From Trissonchulus latispiculum (Eukaryota; Nematoda; Enoplea; Enoplida; Ironidae): a DNA stretch of 64,000 nucleotides. Shown here in pieces: positions 51,801 to 63,598 of the stretch. A program made the position numbers and the translations under genes. The number at the start of each line of letters is the position of its first letter. Position 1 is the stretch's first letter. The notes under the pieces were generated by a model. The model was not told the origin of the DNA. It was given only the letters and a program-made list of their open reading frames with translations, and did not search any database. The DNA lies in NCBI GenBank assembly GCA_030248195.1, contig JASAND010023182.1:1-64000 (forward strand). The letters run 5' to 3'.

Positions 51801-52380
51801 TCACTTTGAGAGAGTCAGATTTGCAGCAGGCTGAAAGTTCCTGCAACAAATGGTTGCCCAGTTGGGATTTGCTGACTAAGCTAGCAGGCACTAATTTCTG
51901 ACTTTTAGTGCAGCTTAGTCCTATAATCAGTTTATCCTGGCCAGAGGACCATTTCACACTTCCCAGCATCAAGCTACTACACTTGAGACGTCTGAGGAAG
52001 TAGCTTTTTAATCTGGGAATGCGAAATGTCAATGCCTGTTTCCGGCTGTGTGGGGCAGCCAGGTACCAGAAGAGGCAAGTCAGAATCCCGGGCCATAGGA
52101 GAGTCAAATTCATCCGCCGATCGTATGACCACAAGTGTGCTCCTCGTGGCCAGGTTCCAGGATTCCATCTGGAAGTAGTCCGGTTCCATGAAATAGTCGT
52201 CGAAGGTGATTTCGGCCATTGATGTAGTACGATTCGAACAAATTGGGCTGGGAATCGAGATCGACGAATAGGCTGTACGGTAGCCTTGAAATAGAATTGC
52301 GTTAGCGGGCCCAGTGGATTTTGTATTCGATTTTGCTCTGAAAGAAAAGGACATGTTATATGGGAACACTGTATTATCAA
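48598..52380 (-). pseudogene. N-terminal and RT part of the R2/NeSL-like non-LTR retrotransposon
   Basis: Reading the minus strand: a disrupted N-terminal region (52369-51745); C2H2 zinc fingers in 51760-50654 (CPLPDC...HIVEKH and CNVCDFSC...HQRQH); RT pieces at 50646-50428 (NWRLLSIQP), 50376-50074 (WLDLHGAFGSVPH, RGVKQG) and 50077-49475; then the post-RT region to 48888 (DDYNFVHKAR). The catalytic YADD box reads YAND, a G-to-A change from Asp to Asn. Several frameshifts and stops separate the pieces, and one base is missing in the following knuckle. The element inserts by target-primed reverse transcription when intact; this copy is dead. Confidence 0.85.
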
Positions 52381-55300
52381 AAGCAAAGACAATATGTAGT
52401 GAATTGGGTTACGACTATTAAAGTTCTTTCACCACTTTTCTTTATTAGGTAGTAGTGAAAATATTAAGAGAGAAGATTTAAAAGTCCACCAAAGATAAAC
52501 TTTAACTTATGGGCAACTGTAGCTGAGACTGAGAGGTACTATGAAACACTACAGCCAGGTGAACGCGAGAAGCCGAGGCAACTCTTATATCCGTCGAATC
52601 AAGCAGCCTGGTTTAGTGCGTGCCCGATCCGGGATGGTCCACCTTATTGGGATCGTAAAGTGCTTCACGGGTCTTACTGTAGCAAGTTGGTTACAATCCC
52701 GGGTTTCTCTGCGCTCTGCGCTCGAGAAACCAACAGTGGCAAAGGTCTAGTCCACAAGTCCACCGATACTAACTTTAAACCGCAAGTCCACCAGTACTCA
52801 ACTCCTACTTAGTAAAGTTAAAGCTGTCCTAACTAACTAGTCAACTTGAACCTATAGAGATCAGATACAAAAGTTACTAATTTATGAACAAGAGATTATA
52901 CGCAGACGAGAGAATTTAGGTCAGAGACAGGTAGAGTTTATAAGGAAAGACAAAAAGAGCTACGAATAATCAGTTGCAAGTGATAAAGGTAAAAACACAA
53001 ATACAACAGTAGAATACAGTCAAAACAAATTCAAAGACAGACAGTTAAACAGCAAACCAATTCACACTCTTACAGCTTATCTGAGCTCGTACCTTTACCA
53101 GAAAGAGATTAGTTTAAGTTATGTTGTATGATTGAATCAGGTCCCTAATCAGCAGTCTTTCATAAGCCCAAATTTACAAAGAAATTAAATTAAGTTTAAG
53201 GTAACCTGAAACCTATAAAATTTCGAATGAATTGATAATATATCGCAGGATCTGGTGCAGTTCCTAGACTATCGAATCACTATATTCTGTCTACCGAACC
53301 TAAGATTCGAGGGGGTCTGCCTATATGCAAATTGTGTCCTATATGCTGTTCAAAGTTATAAAACAGTCAATATCGCACAGATTTCCACCCTTCCCAGGGC
53401 TCTAGATACTAGTTCCAACTGCCCGCTCGGCAGACAGCCAGAAGCTAATATCCTACTTCCTGCCTAAGGAAGCGGCCGAAGGCTAAAGGCAAGACGGTCT
53501 TTTAGACTTCCCCAGGAATTACAGTACAAAAATAGTTTTGCACCCTCAGAGGCACGATTTACAGAAGACAGACAGTTTGATTAAAGAAAGAGACATAGCT
53601 TTAAAGAAACAGTGAAAAAGAGTCAACTTGTTTCAATGTTATCTTCTTCGGGGTGGTCCCAACTCCGAACCCACAATCCTAAAGTTTGGCAGCCTTGAAG
53701 CAGGCTCTTAAAGCCGAGAGGCGGCTGAAGTTTGAGAAGCAGTCGTCTGAGGATCGAGGGAGCAAGCCTCAACCAGGGGGGATAGCAGTGCACGGCAAGA
53801 TCCAGATAATCAGTATGTCAGTTGGGTGTCGGACAAATCACCCTAATAGAAGCAAGATGCAGCAAAGGGTGTCGGACAAATCACCCTGATTGATGGCAGG
53901 TCTTATGCACCCTATCCAGCCCTGGCAGACTGTTTTTCCCTGTTAAAATCTAATAAAATTTCTAGTCACAGAAAAGCACCTTAGCGATGTTGAGCCGGAG
54001 CAGAGAGGAGAAGCAGGAATCGGCTTGAAGGTCCTGGAAGGCCAGGAGAGCAGGAAGGAAATGGATCCGCGGGACCGATCAGAGCAGCAAGGGCCAGGGG
54101 GAACGGCGAGGTTCCTCACACCGACGAATCACGAGGCTCCGAGATCTGATCCAGGCAAGAATCCACGGGGTCAGGGATCAGCCGAATCCTGGGAGAGCAG
54201 CAAGGATCCAGGGCAGGTAAAGCAGCAGGATCCAAGGGCAGCAGCTGGGTAACAGGGCCCAGGCAGGTAGCAGGAAATCACCGGCAGGTAATGGTTAGAA
54301 CCTGAATCAAATGGGTTAAAACCTTAGTTAAAAGGTCTTAACCGTTTGATATTTCCTGGGTCCAGGAAATCATCCCTAAGAAGCTGAATTGAAAGTTTGA
54401 AAGTTTTGGAAAGTTTGGTGGAAGCTTGAGAGGGCGTTCTGTGCTTTAAAATTGAGTAAATTTGAATTTGAACGTGAAATTAGGGACTTTTGGGAGGGTT
54501 CCCAAAAGTCCTAGCTTCTCAGTGGATTTCCTTTCGGAAATCCACGCGGCCCAGGTAATATCTGCATAGATATTACAAATCAGAATCATTTACAACAGTG
54601 AATAAAAATGATTTAATTTAACGGATTATTCTCAGGGGGGAATTTTAGAAGAGGACCTCTGGGTCCTTTAATAAATCTCAGAAGCGATTCCCAGAAAAAG
54701 AGGGAAATCGCCTTTAAAAAACTAGCATATAGAAGAGAAGAACAAAGCGGGGAGGAGAGCCTAAGGTGGGATGTGTATCCCTAAACCCCCCTTAAACTAC
54801 AAAATTCCCCAAAATATTGACGAGGGGCTAGTGTTAATACACTAGCCCCGTTCCGGTGTGGGGGAAAATTTTGGCATAATAACGCCCTATAGTAGAAAAC
54901 AGGGGGAGTGAAGGCAGAGGCCAAAAACGGCAATTTACGTCAAAAGACAAGGTAAGACTGAGGTTGAGAATTAGTCTACCTGTCAATCATTGCAATTTCG
55001 GCAATCATTCTCTTGATTGGCCGAAATTGCCTTTGCGCAAAAAGGGCGCGCAGTAAATGATTCTGATTGGGCCATTTTCGTTGTAATCATAACGTGACTT
55101 TTGACGGGATCTCAAGTGTTTACACTAACGGGGAAAGGGCAATTAAACTAATCCCTTTCCCTATTGTTAAAATTAAGATGAAATAGAATTAACACAAACG
55201 CAATGAGGCAAGAAAGAATCTCGCAAAAGGAGAAAAACAAGACTACACATTAAAACCTGGACCAGAGGGTCCCCTTAATTAAAACTTAAGACTGTTGATT

Positions 55301-55430
55301 AGGTAGGTAAAACAATTAATTAGTAACTAATAGTAGGTACGAGCCCTTTACAAGACACACAATACAAAATACAAAACAAGTAAGTAGATAAGGCATAAAT
55401 TAAAATAAAAGCTTTTCTGTAAATTTCAAA
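52381..55430. other. Long non-coding stretch
   Basis: No supported gene. 53680-54300 is Gln/Gly/Arg-coding and GC-richer, but its ORFs have no domain. A perfect hairpin lies at 54824-54849 (ggggctagtgt, loop taat, acactagcccc). I see no LTR pair or clean inverted ends. Confidence 0.4.
54824..54849. repeat. Perfect short hairpin
   Basis: An 11-bp stem with a 4-nt loop (taat). No T-run follows and there is no nearby gene, so no function is assigned. Confidence 0.6.
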
Positions 55431-55439
55431 CAGTTCCCC

Positions 55440-56585
55440 TCTTTTTTCTTGCCTTTGCTTCTCAGCCGAGCTGGACTCAAAGAGCGGAGAATTTGTACTG
55501 TTACAAAAAGGAAACACATCTGTTACTTCAAATGGGCAATAAGGGAAGACATAAAAGTCTTCCCTTAAATTACAGAACAGCAAAACAGAAAAGGAGAGTT
55601 TCAAAAGAATTTACATTAGCTAAGCAAAACCCAGTTAAGTTCAGTGAAAGGGTAAGCCGAGCTTCCCTTTTGCTTTAAAACCACTAAAACTAAATTAGCT
55701 AAACTTTAACCTTAATTAATTTAATTTTCATTAATTGGTTGGCTAGAGTATGAATTAATTTTAATTAAACATGAACTTTAATTATGCTTTGAAATGAAGT
55801 TTAAACTAATAAGGATTGCAATACTTGAGGGATGAGCCGAGCTCTCCCTATAAAGTTGAACAGCTTCTATAATGAAATTGAACTACTAAATATTTTTCGC
55901 TAGACGTGAAGAGCAAGGTTTGTTGTATTGAATTATAAAAGTTTCAGCTTAATTATTGATGTTAATTAGCGTGGAACTTTAATTAAAACCAGTCGCAGTT
56001 TGATGGGCAAGCTGAAGCTCCTATATGTGATAAAGAATGGCTTGCAGAATAAAAACGAACCACAGAAAGGGTAAATATTTTTTGGTAAATATAAAGAGGA
56101 GGATGTGCTGGTTTTAATTGTGTAAACTTTAAGTTGATTACTAATGTTAATTATTAAGCAATTAACGGAAAACCATTGAAAACAGTGAAACTTGGCAGTT
56201 GTACTGAAATCTTCATATGTGGTTGAAAAATTGGCATGTAAAATAAAATCGAACCACAGAACTGGTAATTATCTTTGGATAATTGGAAAGAGAAAAGTGT
56301 GCTGGTTTTGATTATGAAAATTTAAGCCTTGCTAGTAATGTTAATTAGCATGAAATTAAGAGGAAATCATTAAATCTGACAATTCCTGAAGGAAGAGCCG
56401 AGCTCTTCTAAGGTAACCGAAAATGTCACATAAAATGAAAACGAACCACAGAAGAGGCATTTATTTTTGGTTAGTTATAAAGATCTAAATATGTTCTGTT
56501 AAATTATGGGTTGACCCGAGACTGCCCACTTTGTGAGACCATGGTGCCTCTGCAGGAAGAGTCGAGTGAACCCCAGACTGAACAG
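55440..56585. repeat. Degenerate tandem array, period about 185-195 bp
   Basis: The word cgaaccacaga recurs at 56056, 56250 and 56442, and agccgagct-like words recur at about 55446, 55653, 55837 and 56394. Units share a taatgttaatta segment. Five or six diverged copies, all non-coding. Confidence 0.7.
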
Positions 56586-57003
56586 AATGAGTTTAGAATT
56601 GAAACCTTGAAAGCCATCTGAATTTTCAAGTTAGTTCATGCCTCGTGCAATGTCAAGAAACACAGTACACATACAGAATACAAATATCATAGCATTTAGG
56701 TTCTTCAAGCTCATGTCAATTTCTGTTCCATGGCCGGTCCAGGGTAAAATGAAAGTTCCCCAGTAATTAAGCTTTCGCCCTTCTTCGTGGGCTCAGAGTT
56801 GTATTCATGTTTTCAAAGAAACTTTTTAGCTAACGTCAATTTTAATCCGAAATTTGTAATCCTTAAATAATCATTTTTATTACAAATACATATACTGACA
56901 AATTGATTTTAGCACTGGGAGCCCGCTGACAGCACGAAATTCGCCCTCAAACGACAAGAGCGAATGCGAAATATCGGACAGAAAAAGCATCGAAGGACTG
57001 CAA

Positions 57004-57495
57004 TTAGCATCGCTCGCCGAATATGGGAAATAGGGTAATTCGTGATCCATTCTCGTAGTTGCTAAGTGTTCCGAGGTCGGTTAGGGAAAAGGCAGATTCA
57101 GTGTTCAAATTTTCCGTGGTCGGTCCTGAAGCAGAAACTAGCACACATCCACAATACACAAGCATAACTGATACAAAATAAAATAGTTTATGCCTAGCAA
57201 TATTCTGTCGAGCCGAACAGCGTTTTGAGTTTTTAAGCTGTCCGGCCGACACAAGCACATTTTCCTTTTTAAGTTTCTTCTTTCCATTAATTTCTGCTTC
57301 ATATTTTCCATTTTGCTGGTTTAGTCCATTTCCACTAATCCGTCCTTTATGTCCTTTTGTCAGAAAGAATGGAGCCAGGATGCAGAGCCAGAAAGTAAGT
57401 GAGACCAGTGGCTTTAGATCTACAACTGCGTCTCTCCGACCTCCCGTATGCATGCACTGGACATCCATTCTATTTGTATAATTGTAATTATTCAT
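57004..57495 (-). CDS. Hypothetical 163-residue ORF with two hydrophobic segments
   Basis: It has a hydrophobic stretch near residues 30-46 (VSLTFWLCILAPFFL), a basic middle (GKKKLKKEN), a second hydrophobic stretch near 107-122 (FYFVSVMLVYCGCVLVSASG) and a polar Ser/Asn-rich end. It could be an exon of a membrane or secreted protein, or chance. No family recognised, no splice support found. Confidence 0.25.
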   Translation of the reverse strand: MNNYNYTNRMDVQCMHTGGRRDAVVDLKPLVSLTFWLCILAPFFLTKGHKGRISGNGLNQQNGKYEAEINGKKKLKKENVLVSAGQLKNSKRCSARQNIARHKLFYFVSVMLVYCGCVLVSASGPTTENLNTESAFSLTDLGTLSNYENGSRITLFPIFGERC

Positions 57496-57618
57496 TCAAT
57501 AATAATGTCCAATATTCAATAATCCAATTAATGTTGGTTTGCACAAAGTTCACTTGCCCAAACCCTTTCCCCCTTTACCACGACCTGACATTTTCAATGA
57601 AGTTGAAGTGTTAAAGAT

Positions 57619-57620
<2 letters not shown>

Positions 57621-57656
<36 letters not shown>
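57621..57656. repeat. (CAG)12 trinucleotide repeat
   Basis: Twelve uninterrupted CAG units. On the minus strand they give a leucine run in a 65-codon ORF that I do not believe is a gene. Confidence 0.9.
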
Positions 57657-57657
<1 letters not shown>

Positions 57658-57791
57658 TTCTGTGAACACTTTAGCACCTTGAGTAAAACTGAACTTAGCA
57701 ATTGTAGTATTGCTATGTTAGAAACAGATTTACAAGTCATATTTATTTCACAAATGCTACTACAATATAAAGTTGAACGGTAGTAGGACAC

Positions 57792-59561
57792 TTCGCCACA
57801 CTTTAATTGCTCTTTTATAAATGCGAAAGGGAATGTCCTTTACACTCAAATAAAAACGAGAAGGAAAGGGATGGGGCAGGACAAACTATATATGTATTAA
57901 ACATGAGAGAATTTTGATAAACTACAGTAATAAAGTGTTGACCACTATGGTTTTCTATTGTTTTCCAATACTTCTATAGCAATGTTAACTGTAAAAGTAC
58001 AATTGTAATTATATTTGGTTGGTAACCGACTACTGAGCACTACGAAGTGGGTACTGCGCGCTAGGAAACAGCTAACCTGAAGGAGATGTTGTTTCAGTCG
58101 ACCTGTACAAACAACCGCGCCTAACTATGGAACAACTGTGAACCCTAACTCAAATAATTTCCCGAACAATACAACACAATACGGTCAATACTAAACTCAG
58201 ACTGCCAGATTTTGTCTTGAATAAATTTTTAAACCGCTACTATAAACACAGTTAAAGGAAGTTTCACAGCAAATCAACAAGTAATACAACACGAAATAAT
58301 AGCTACCAACTTACAAGAATACCAGAAAGAAACTGCAAAATGATTACTTCGAAAGTCAGTCAATTGAGCTTTATCTCCCCCCCCCTAACAAGTTTGGGGG
58401 GAGATAAAGTTCAATTGGGGTCAGTAATCAAAATAAGTGCTGAGAAGATGTATATAGGAGTTTTCGGGGCCGCAGAACACGAATCTGATATCTATATGTT
58501 TTGATTCGGCTTTTCGTTAGCTCCGCATGAGCTAATGTTGTAAGCTTAAGATTTAAGCTTGTACTGATCTAACGACAAGTTGAATCGAAAAATGGACTGC
58601 AGACTCGTGTTCTGCGACCCCAAAAACTCCCACATACAAGTTTTCAGCAAAATCAAAGACATAAATGTTTTCTGTTTCCATTGGTTCCCCCTTACGAATC
58701 GAAAAAATCTAATTTCGCGAAATCAAAAATTTTGCGATATTTGAACTGAGCGTGGTCGAAAACATACCCATACTAAGTTTAAGCTGTTTGGTCAAGTTTT
58801 GCTGAATGTGGGACAGGGGGGCTTTTCTGAAAAGATCCAGTTTTTTCCTTGATTGTGCTGAAAACTTGCTTATGGAGCTACATGACACGTGGAGGAATGC
58901 TTGCTGACTAGCAAGCCCGTTGGTAGCTAAGTAGATTGATTTCGTAATAATTGAAATAACGAAAAGGTTGACCGTTAGCCAAGCTCTTGCGTTACAGTTG
59001 ATTGCTTGGGACTAAATCCGCTTTGATAGTGAAACACCTAAATTTTTGGATTTTGACTTTTGATAAATTGTTTCAAAAGTATAAAAATTAATAAATGCAT
59101 CACCATTATTCTGCTGTGTTTTCCGAACCAAGAGTTGATATCGGATTTGACTAGACTCTAGCCAGGTGTTTGGTTTCCGCGTCTTACGCTGCGTGAACAC
59201 GTAACATTAACAGTTCCGAGAGCATTTTGTTCTAGCTTACAGCCGTCAGCTGGAGCTACGCCTTTTTGATTCTTAACAGCTGAGACTGTAATTGTACTTA
59301 AGAACTGAAACTGTAATTAAAATCCCTTCTGAAACAAATCTAAGTGATGGACACTTTAGTATTTCGTATTGGGATATCAGCCTATTCCACGGCAATGGTG
59401 GGCTTCCGGATATCGGGCTATTCAGCTATCCGCCTATCCGCCTATTCACCTCTTCAGCCTACCGATGCTCGTCTCGTACATTGTAGCTTTTACGCTATTA
59501 AACAGCACCCAGCACTTTTTAGAATTGTCGTCAAAAACCAGTATGATTAACACGATCAAAA
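57792..59561. other. Non-coding stretch with dispersed repeats
   Basis: A C-run/G-run hairpin (ctttatctcccccc with ggggggagataaag) lies near 58370-58425. Sequence of the cgttagctc/gagctaacg family lies at 58440-58700. No gene seen. Confidence 0.5.
58866..58996. repeat. Dispersed repeat, copy 2 (inverted relative to copy 1)
   Basis: It matches 12609-12752 in reverse complement, from tggagctacatga to cttgcgttac, with scattered substitutions. Confidence 0.6.
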
Positions 59562-60298
59562 CGCCAAAAAACGCACTTTTGGGCCGTTTGACCAGTGGTC
59601 AATAGGCCACATAGGCTGTAGTGACCACTGGTCACTACCGTCGGTTTCGGCGATACTCCCATTGAAACGATCGTAGTCGATTTACTATATATGCCCCCGA
59701 CCGAAACGCCGAAATACGCAGTTTTAGGCCGTCTGACCAGTGGTCAATAGGCCCCGTAGACTGTAGTGACCAATGGTCACTTCCGTCGGTTTCGGCAATA
59801 TGCCCATTGAAACGATCGTAGTCGATTTACTATATATGCCCCCGACCAAAACGCCGAAAAACGCTGTTTTGGGCTGTTTGACCAGTGGTCAATAGGCCCC
59901 ATAGGCTGTAGTGACCAGTGGTCACTTCCGTCGGTTTCGGCGATATGCCCATTGAAACGAGCGTAGTCGATTTACTATATATGCCCCCGACCAAAACGCC
60001 GAAATACGCAGTTTTAGGCCGTTTGACCAGTGGTCAATAGGCCCCATAGGCTGTAGTGACCAGTGGTCACTTCCGTCGGTTTCGGCGATATGCCCATTGA
60101 AACGAGCGTAGTCGATTTACTATATATGCCCCCGACCAAAACGCCGAAAAACGCTGTTTAGACTGAGTTTTCCCAACTTTGACCCTGGGCGAGGAACCAC
60201 GGGAGCCATGCTGACCAGTGGTCACTTCGGGCGGTATCGGCAGTATGCTCATCGTTTTCAGCGACCCTGATTTACTTTATATGGGTACCACCCCAAGG
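59562..60298. repeat. Tandem array, exact 145-bp period, five copies
   Basis: The word cgccgaaa (or cgccaaaa) occurs at 59562, 59707, 59852, 59997 and 60142, each 145 bp apart. Each unit contains gaccagtggtcaatagg, a second accagtggtc- or ccaatggtc-type word, tttcggc and tttactatatatgccccc. The last copy is diverged. Copies 2 and 4 share an atacgcagttttagg variant while copies 3 and 5 share aaacgctgttt, suggesting a two-unit higher-order pattern. No ORF spans it. Confidence 0.9.
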
Positions 60299-60921
60299 CC
60301 GAAAAACGCCATTTTTAGTGACTTTTAGGCCATTTCTAGTAAAATTGGGACTTAGAAACTTTTCGCCAAAACATGTGAAAAAATGCAAAGTTTGGGCCCA
60401 TCTCCTGAAAGCTAGGGAGCAAAATTAAAAAATCCCCCTCGTTACTTTATGCACCCCTACTGGTAGTTTTCAACAAAAGATACTAGACCTCTCCAACTTC
60501 TACCCAGTTCTAGAAAAGTGTGACCAAAATTTGCGAAAAATAGCGAAAGTCCGACTTTGGGACCTTGGCACAGAGCCAAAATTGGCCAGGTGCCAAAATG
60601 ACCAAAAAAGGTAGCATGGGGGGATCCTGTCTACCAACATATAATAGTAGTATGGTGCCAAAATGCCCACATCGTTCCAACACTTCGCCGTAAAATGCAT
60701 TTCCAATAAGCGTTATTTACTCAGAAAAAAAACAAACGCACGGTAACTATCGCCTAGTGCAAAAATTCGAAGTTTCGAATTCGAACCAAAAGTATGGTGG
60801 TACTTGTAGTACTACTCGAGTTGTTTACGATGGTAACCTTTTTACCACTCCCGGGCCTCTAATTAGCTGGCACCAGGCCAACACGGTCTCCAGGGGGCCG
60901 CGCAGACGCCTTTACACCCAT

Positions 60922-60955
60922 ATTATGTAGGGGCGCTATCGCGCCCCTACATAAT
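60922..60955. repeat. Perfect 15-bp stem hairpin
   Basis: attatgtaggggcgc, loop tatc, gcgcccctacataat. GC-rich inner stem in AT-rich flanks. It may be the remnant of a palindromic element. Confidence 0.7.
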
Positions 60956-61337
60956 TAACAAAGCGAGCAATTTCTTTACAGAAAATATCCCCAGTTTTCC
61001 CCGAAAAAGACCTTTCCCACTGACTAAAACTGAATTATGCACACTGGTTCAAACTTTTTGAAACTTTGATAAACGTTTTGTCAATTCCTCACTTACCCTC
61101 TATGCTTGTGTGCTCATATTTTTCAAAGAAACTAATCAAGTGCGTAATGTAATACTAATTACATTAGTTGAATGGCTTTATACCTAGATATATACTATAT
61201 AGACTTATACTTGTCTGAGTTTTATTAAAGTTGCAGCCAATGTGGGACAACTTGGGATTGCTTCTGATTTTCTGTAAACTAGTGGGATGGGATTGGATGA
61301 CCCTTCGAAAAATCGCATTCGTCAACTCTGCTTAGCG

Positions 61338-61931
61338 GGTCTTGTCTCGATTACCCTCCCCACCGCTCAAAATCCTTAAAACTTGACTAAATGAGCTAAA
61401 ATTTGATATGAGTATGTTTTCGACCCCACTGAATTCAAATAACTTAAAATTTTAGATTTCGCGAATTATATTTTTCGACTTCTAAGGGGGTATCAAGGGA
61501 ACCGAAAAATGTTTTGTCTTCGATTTTGCTGAAAAGATGTATATAGGGGTTTTCGAGGTGTTAGAAAACGAATCTGAAATCCGTTTTTCGGTCCAGCTTT
61601 TCGTTAGCTCAGGCTAAGCTTACATCTTAAGCTTACATCTTTAGCTTATACTGAGCTAACGAAAAGCTTAATCGAACAACGGACTTCAGATTCGTGTTCT
61701 ACGACCCCGAAAACCCCTATATACAACTTTTCAGCAACCTCAGAGACAAAAAATTTTTCGGTTTCCTTTGGTCCCCCCCTCAGAAATTGAAAAAATCGAA
61801 TTTCGCCAAATCGTAACTTTTTTCAATATTTGAACTCGGAGTGGTAGAAAACATACCCATACCGAATTTTAACTTATTTGGTCAAGTTTTAAGGATTTTG
61901 AGCGGTGGAGAGGGGTAATCGAGACAAGACC
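61338..61931. repeat. Palindromic repeat element of the tcttgtctcgattacc family
   Basis: Ends ggtcttgtctcgattacc and its complement, about 594 bp apart. The arms pair through most of their length around a taagct-rich centre. No clean target duplication found. A related element lies at 63008-63590. Confidence 0.65.
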
Positions 61932-62906
61932 AGTCTCAGCGTCGATCCCAGTTACATCCATTTCGTATTAAATCTACGTAGATAATATCCGTTACCAGAT
62001 CACATACACAACACATACATCACATCTTCATTTCGAAAATGGTAGCTGCTTCAATAGTCACTTGTTGTGACTCCTCCGCAGTCGACGTCGACTTTTGTAG
62101 CTTATAAAAAGATAAATCAAGTTTAATTAACTTAACTTGACAATCTAACAAGCGCTCTTTACAAAACTGAAGTCATTCATTACTGAGAAGTAATATGTCA
62201 CTGACTTTTGGAAAAATGTTGACTTTTTTGCTCTGCAACCCACGATGTTTGAGACTATTAGGACAGAGTGTTGTTAGTTAATCGTTAACCATAAACTGTG
62301 ACAAAGGGAGACTGTGTTTCAGAGTTGGACGCGGGCCAAAATTTGCGGCCCACACCCGCTCCGCAGCCCGCATTCAAATTTTCGGCCCGCACAGGTCTGG
62401 TCCGCGGCCTGCATCTACAATTATCGGCCCGCAAAGCGCACAATATATAAATGCGATTATTTTATGTTATGAACACTATTTAATGTGTATAAAAAGTTTC
62501 ATTTTTAGTTAAAAGTTTTAGTTGCCACAATTGTGAATATTTTGCTATCAAAAGACTCTCTGTACTTTTACAGGAATGCTTCGCAATTTAATCTAATTTA
62601 ATCCACATGTCATTTAGTTATTTCTCTAAATCTATAACCTGCTAGAAGCTTTGTTGCCGACTGAGAAAAACTTGGTCGGGGAAAAAGTTCACATGCTTGA
62701 AGGAACACTTCAATAGAGCATTTTGCACTTATTTCTTAGGATAAGCTGAGAAATCTGGAAATTGAGGGGCCTTCTGATTTGATGGCCTTTTCCAGGCAAC
62801 AGGAAAGCAACCTGGTGCCTCCCTAAATATTCAATTAATTAGTTTCGAACTTAATTAATTGTTTTAATAGAATATTTAACAATACACAGAACTTGCACAT
62901 TTTTAA

Positions 62907-62976
62907 GTCGCTGTTAGGGATGTTTGGGGCCTGGCTCTGACCCCGGCCCCGGCATCGGTGCATCTCTAGTCGTGGT
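62907..62976. mobile_element. 54-bp hAT-like micro-element, nested
   Basis: 62915-62968, ends tagggatg and catctcta around a ccccggcc core. 8-bp flanks gtcgctgt and gtcgtggt agree at six positions. Weak but consistent with the other GC-rich hAT-like elements here. Confidence 0.45.
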
Positions 62977-62999
62977 CACTAATGTATATACAATTAGTA

Positions 63000-63598
63000 G
63001 TTAATTCGGGTCTTGTCACTATTACCCCCACCACTAAAAATTCTTAAAATTTAAACAATTGAGCGAAAATTTGTCATGGGCATGTTTTCGATGCTGAGTT
63101 CAAATATATCGCAAAAGTTTCCGATTTCGCAAAATTAGATTCTTGCGATTAGCAAAAGGAAAGGTCAAAGGATCAAAGAATCAAAGGAAACCGAAAATTT
63201 CTGTCTTAAATTTTGTTCAATATTTGCATGCAGAGGGCTTCTGGATGGTAGAACAGGAACCAGAAGTCCATTTTTCATTTCTAGTATTAGTTATAGTTCG
63301 CTCTAAGCTAAAGTTGTACGCTTAAGATGTAAGCTTGCATTGAGCTAGCAAAAAGCGGAATCGAAAAACTGACACCATATTCGTGTTCTGCCATCTAGAA
63401 AACCTTCGTATTCAACTTTTCAGCAAAATCGTGTTAAAGACGTATCAAAACTAATTTTGAGAAATTGGCAAATTTTGCAATGTTTGAACTCAGTGTGCTC
63501 GAAAACAAGCTCAACAACAAAACAACTCCAAATTTTAGCTCAATTGGCCAGGCTTTAAGAATTTTGAGCGGTGGTATGGGTAATCGAGACGTTAATTC
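63000..63598. mobile_element. Palindromic element nested in the hAT-like element
   Basis: 63008-63590, related to 61338-61931, flanked by an exact 8-bp duplication gttaattc at 63000-63007 and 63591-63598. The arms are diverged but still pair around a centre near 63300. The small plus-strand ORF at 63143 is not coding. Confidence 0.75.

Larger units (their letters stand above)
60299..62311. other. Non-coding stretch with hairpin and palindromic repeat
   Basis: No gene seen. It contains the hairpin at 60922-60955 and the palindromic repeat at 61338-61931. Confidence 0.5.

Noticed and set aside
57594..57791. 65-residue ORF with a leucine run on the minus strand
   Set aside because: The leucines come from a (CAG)12 tract; there is no start or family support.
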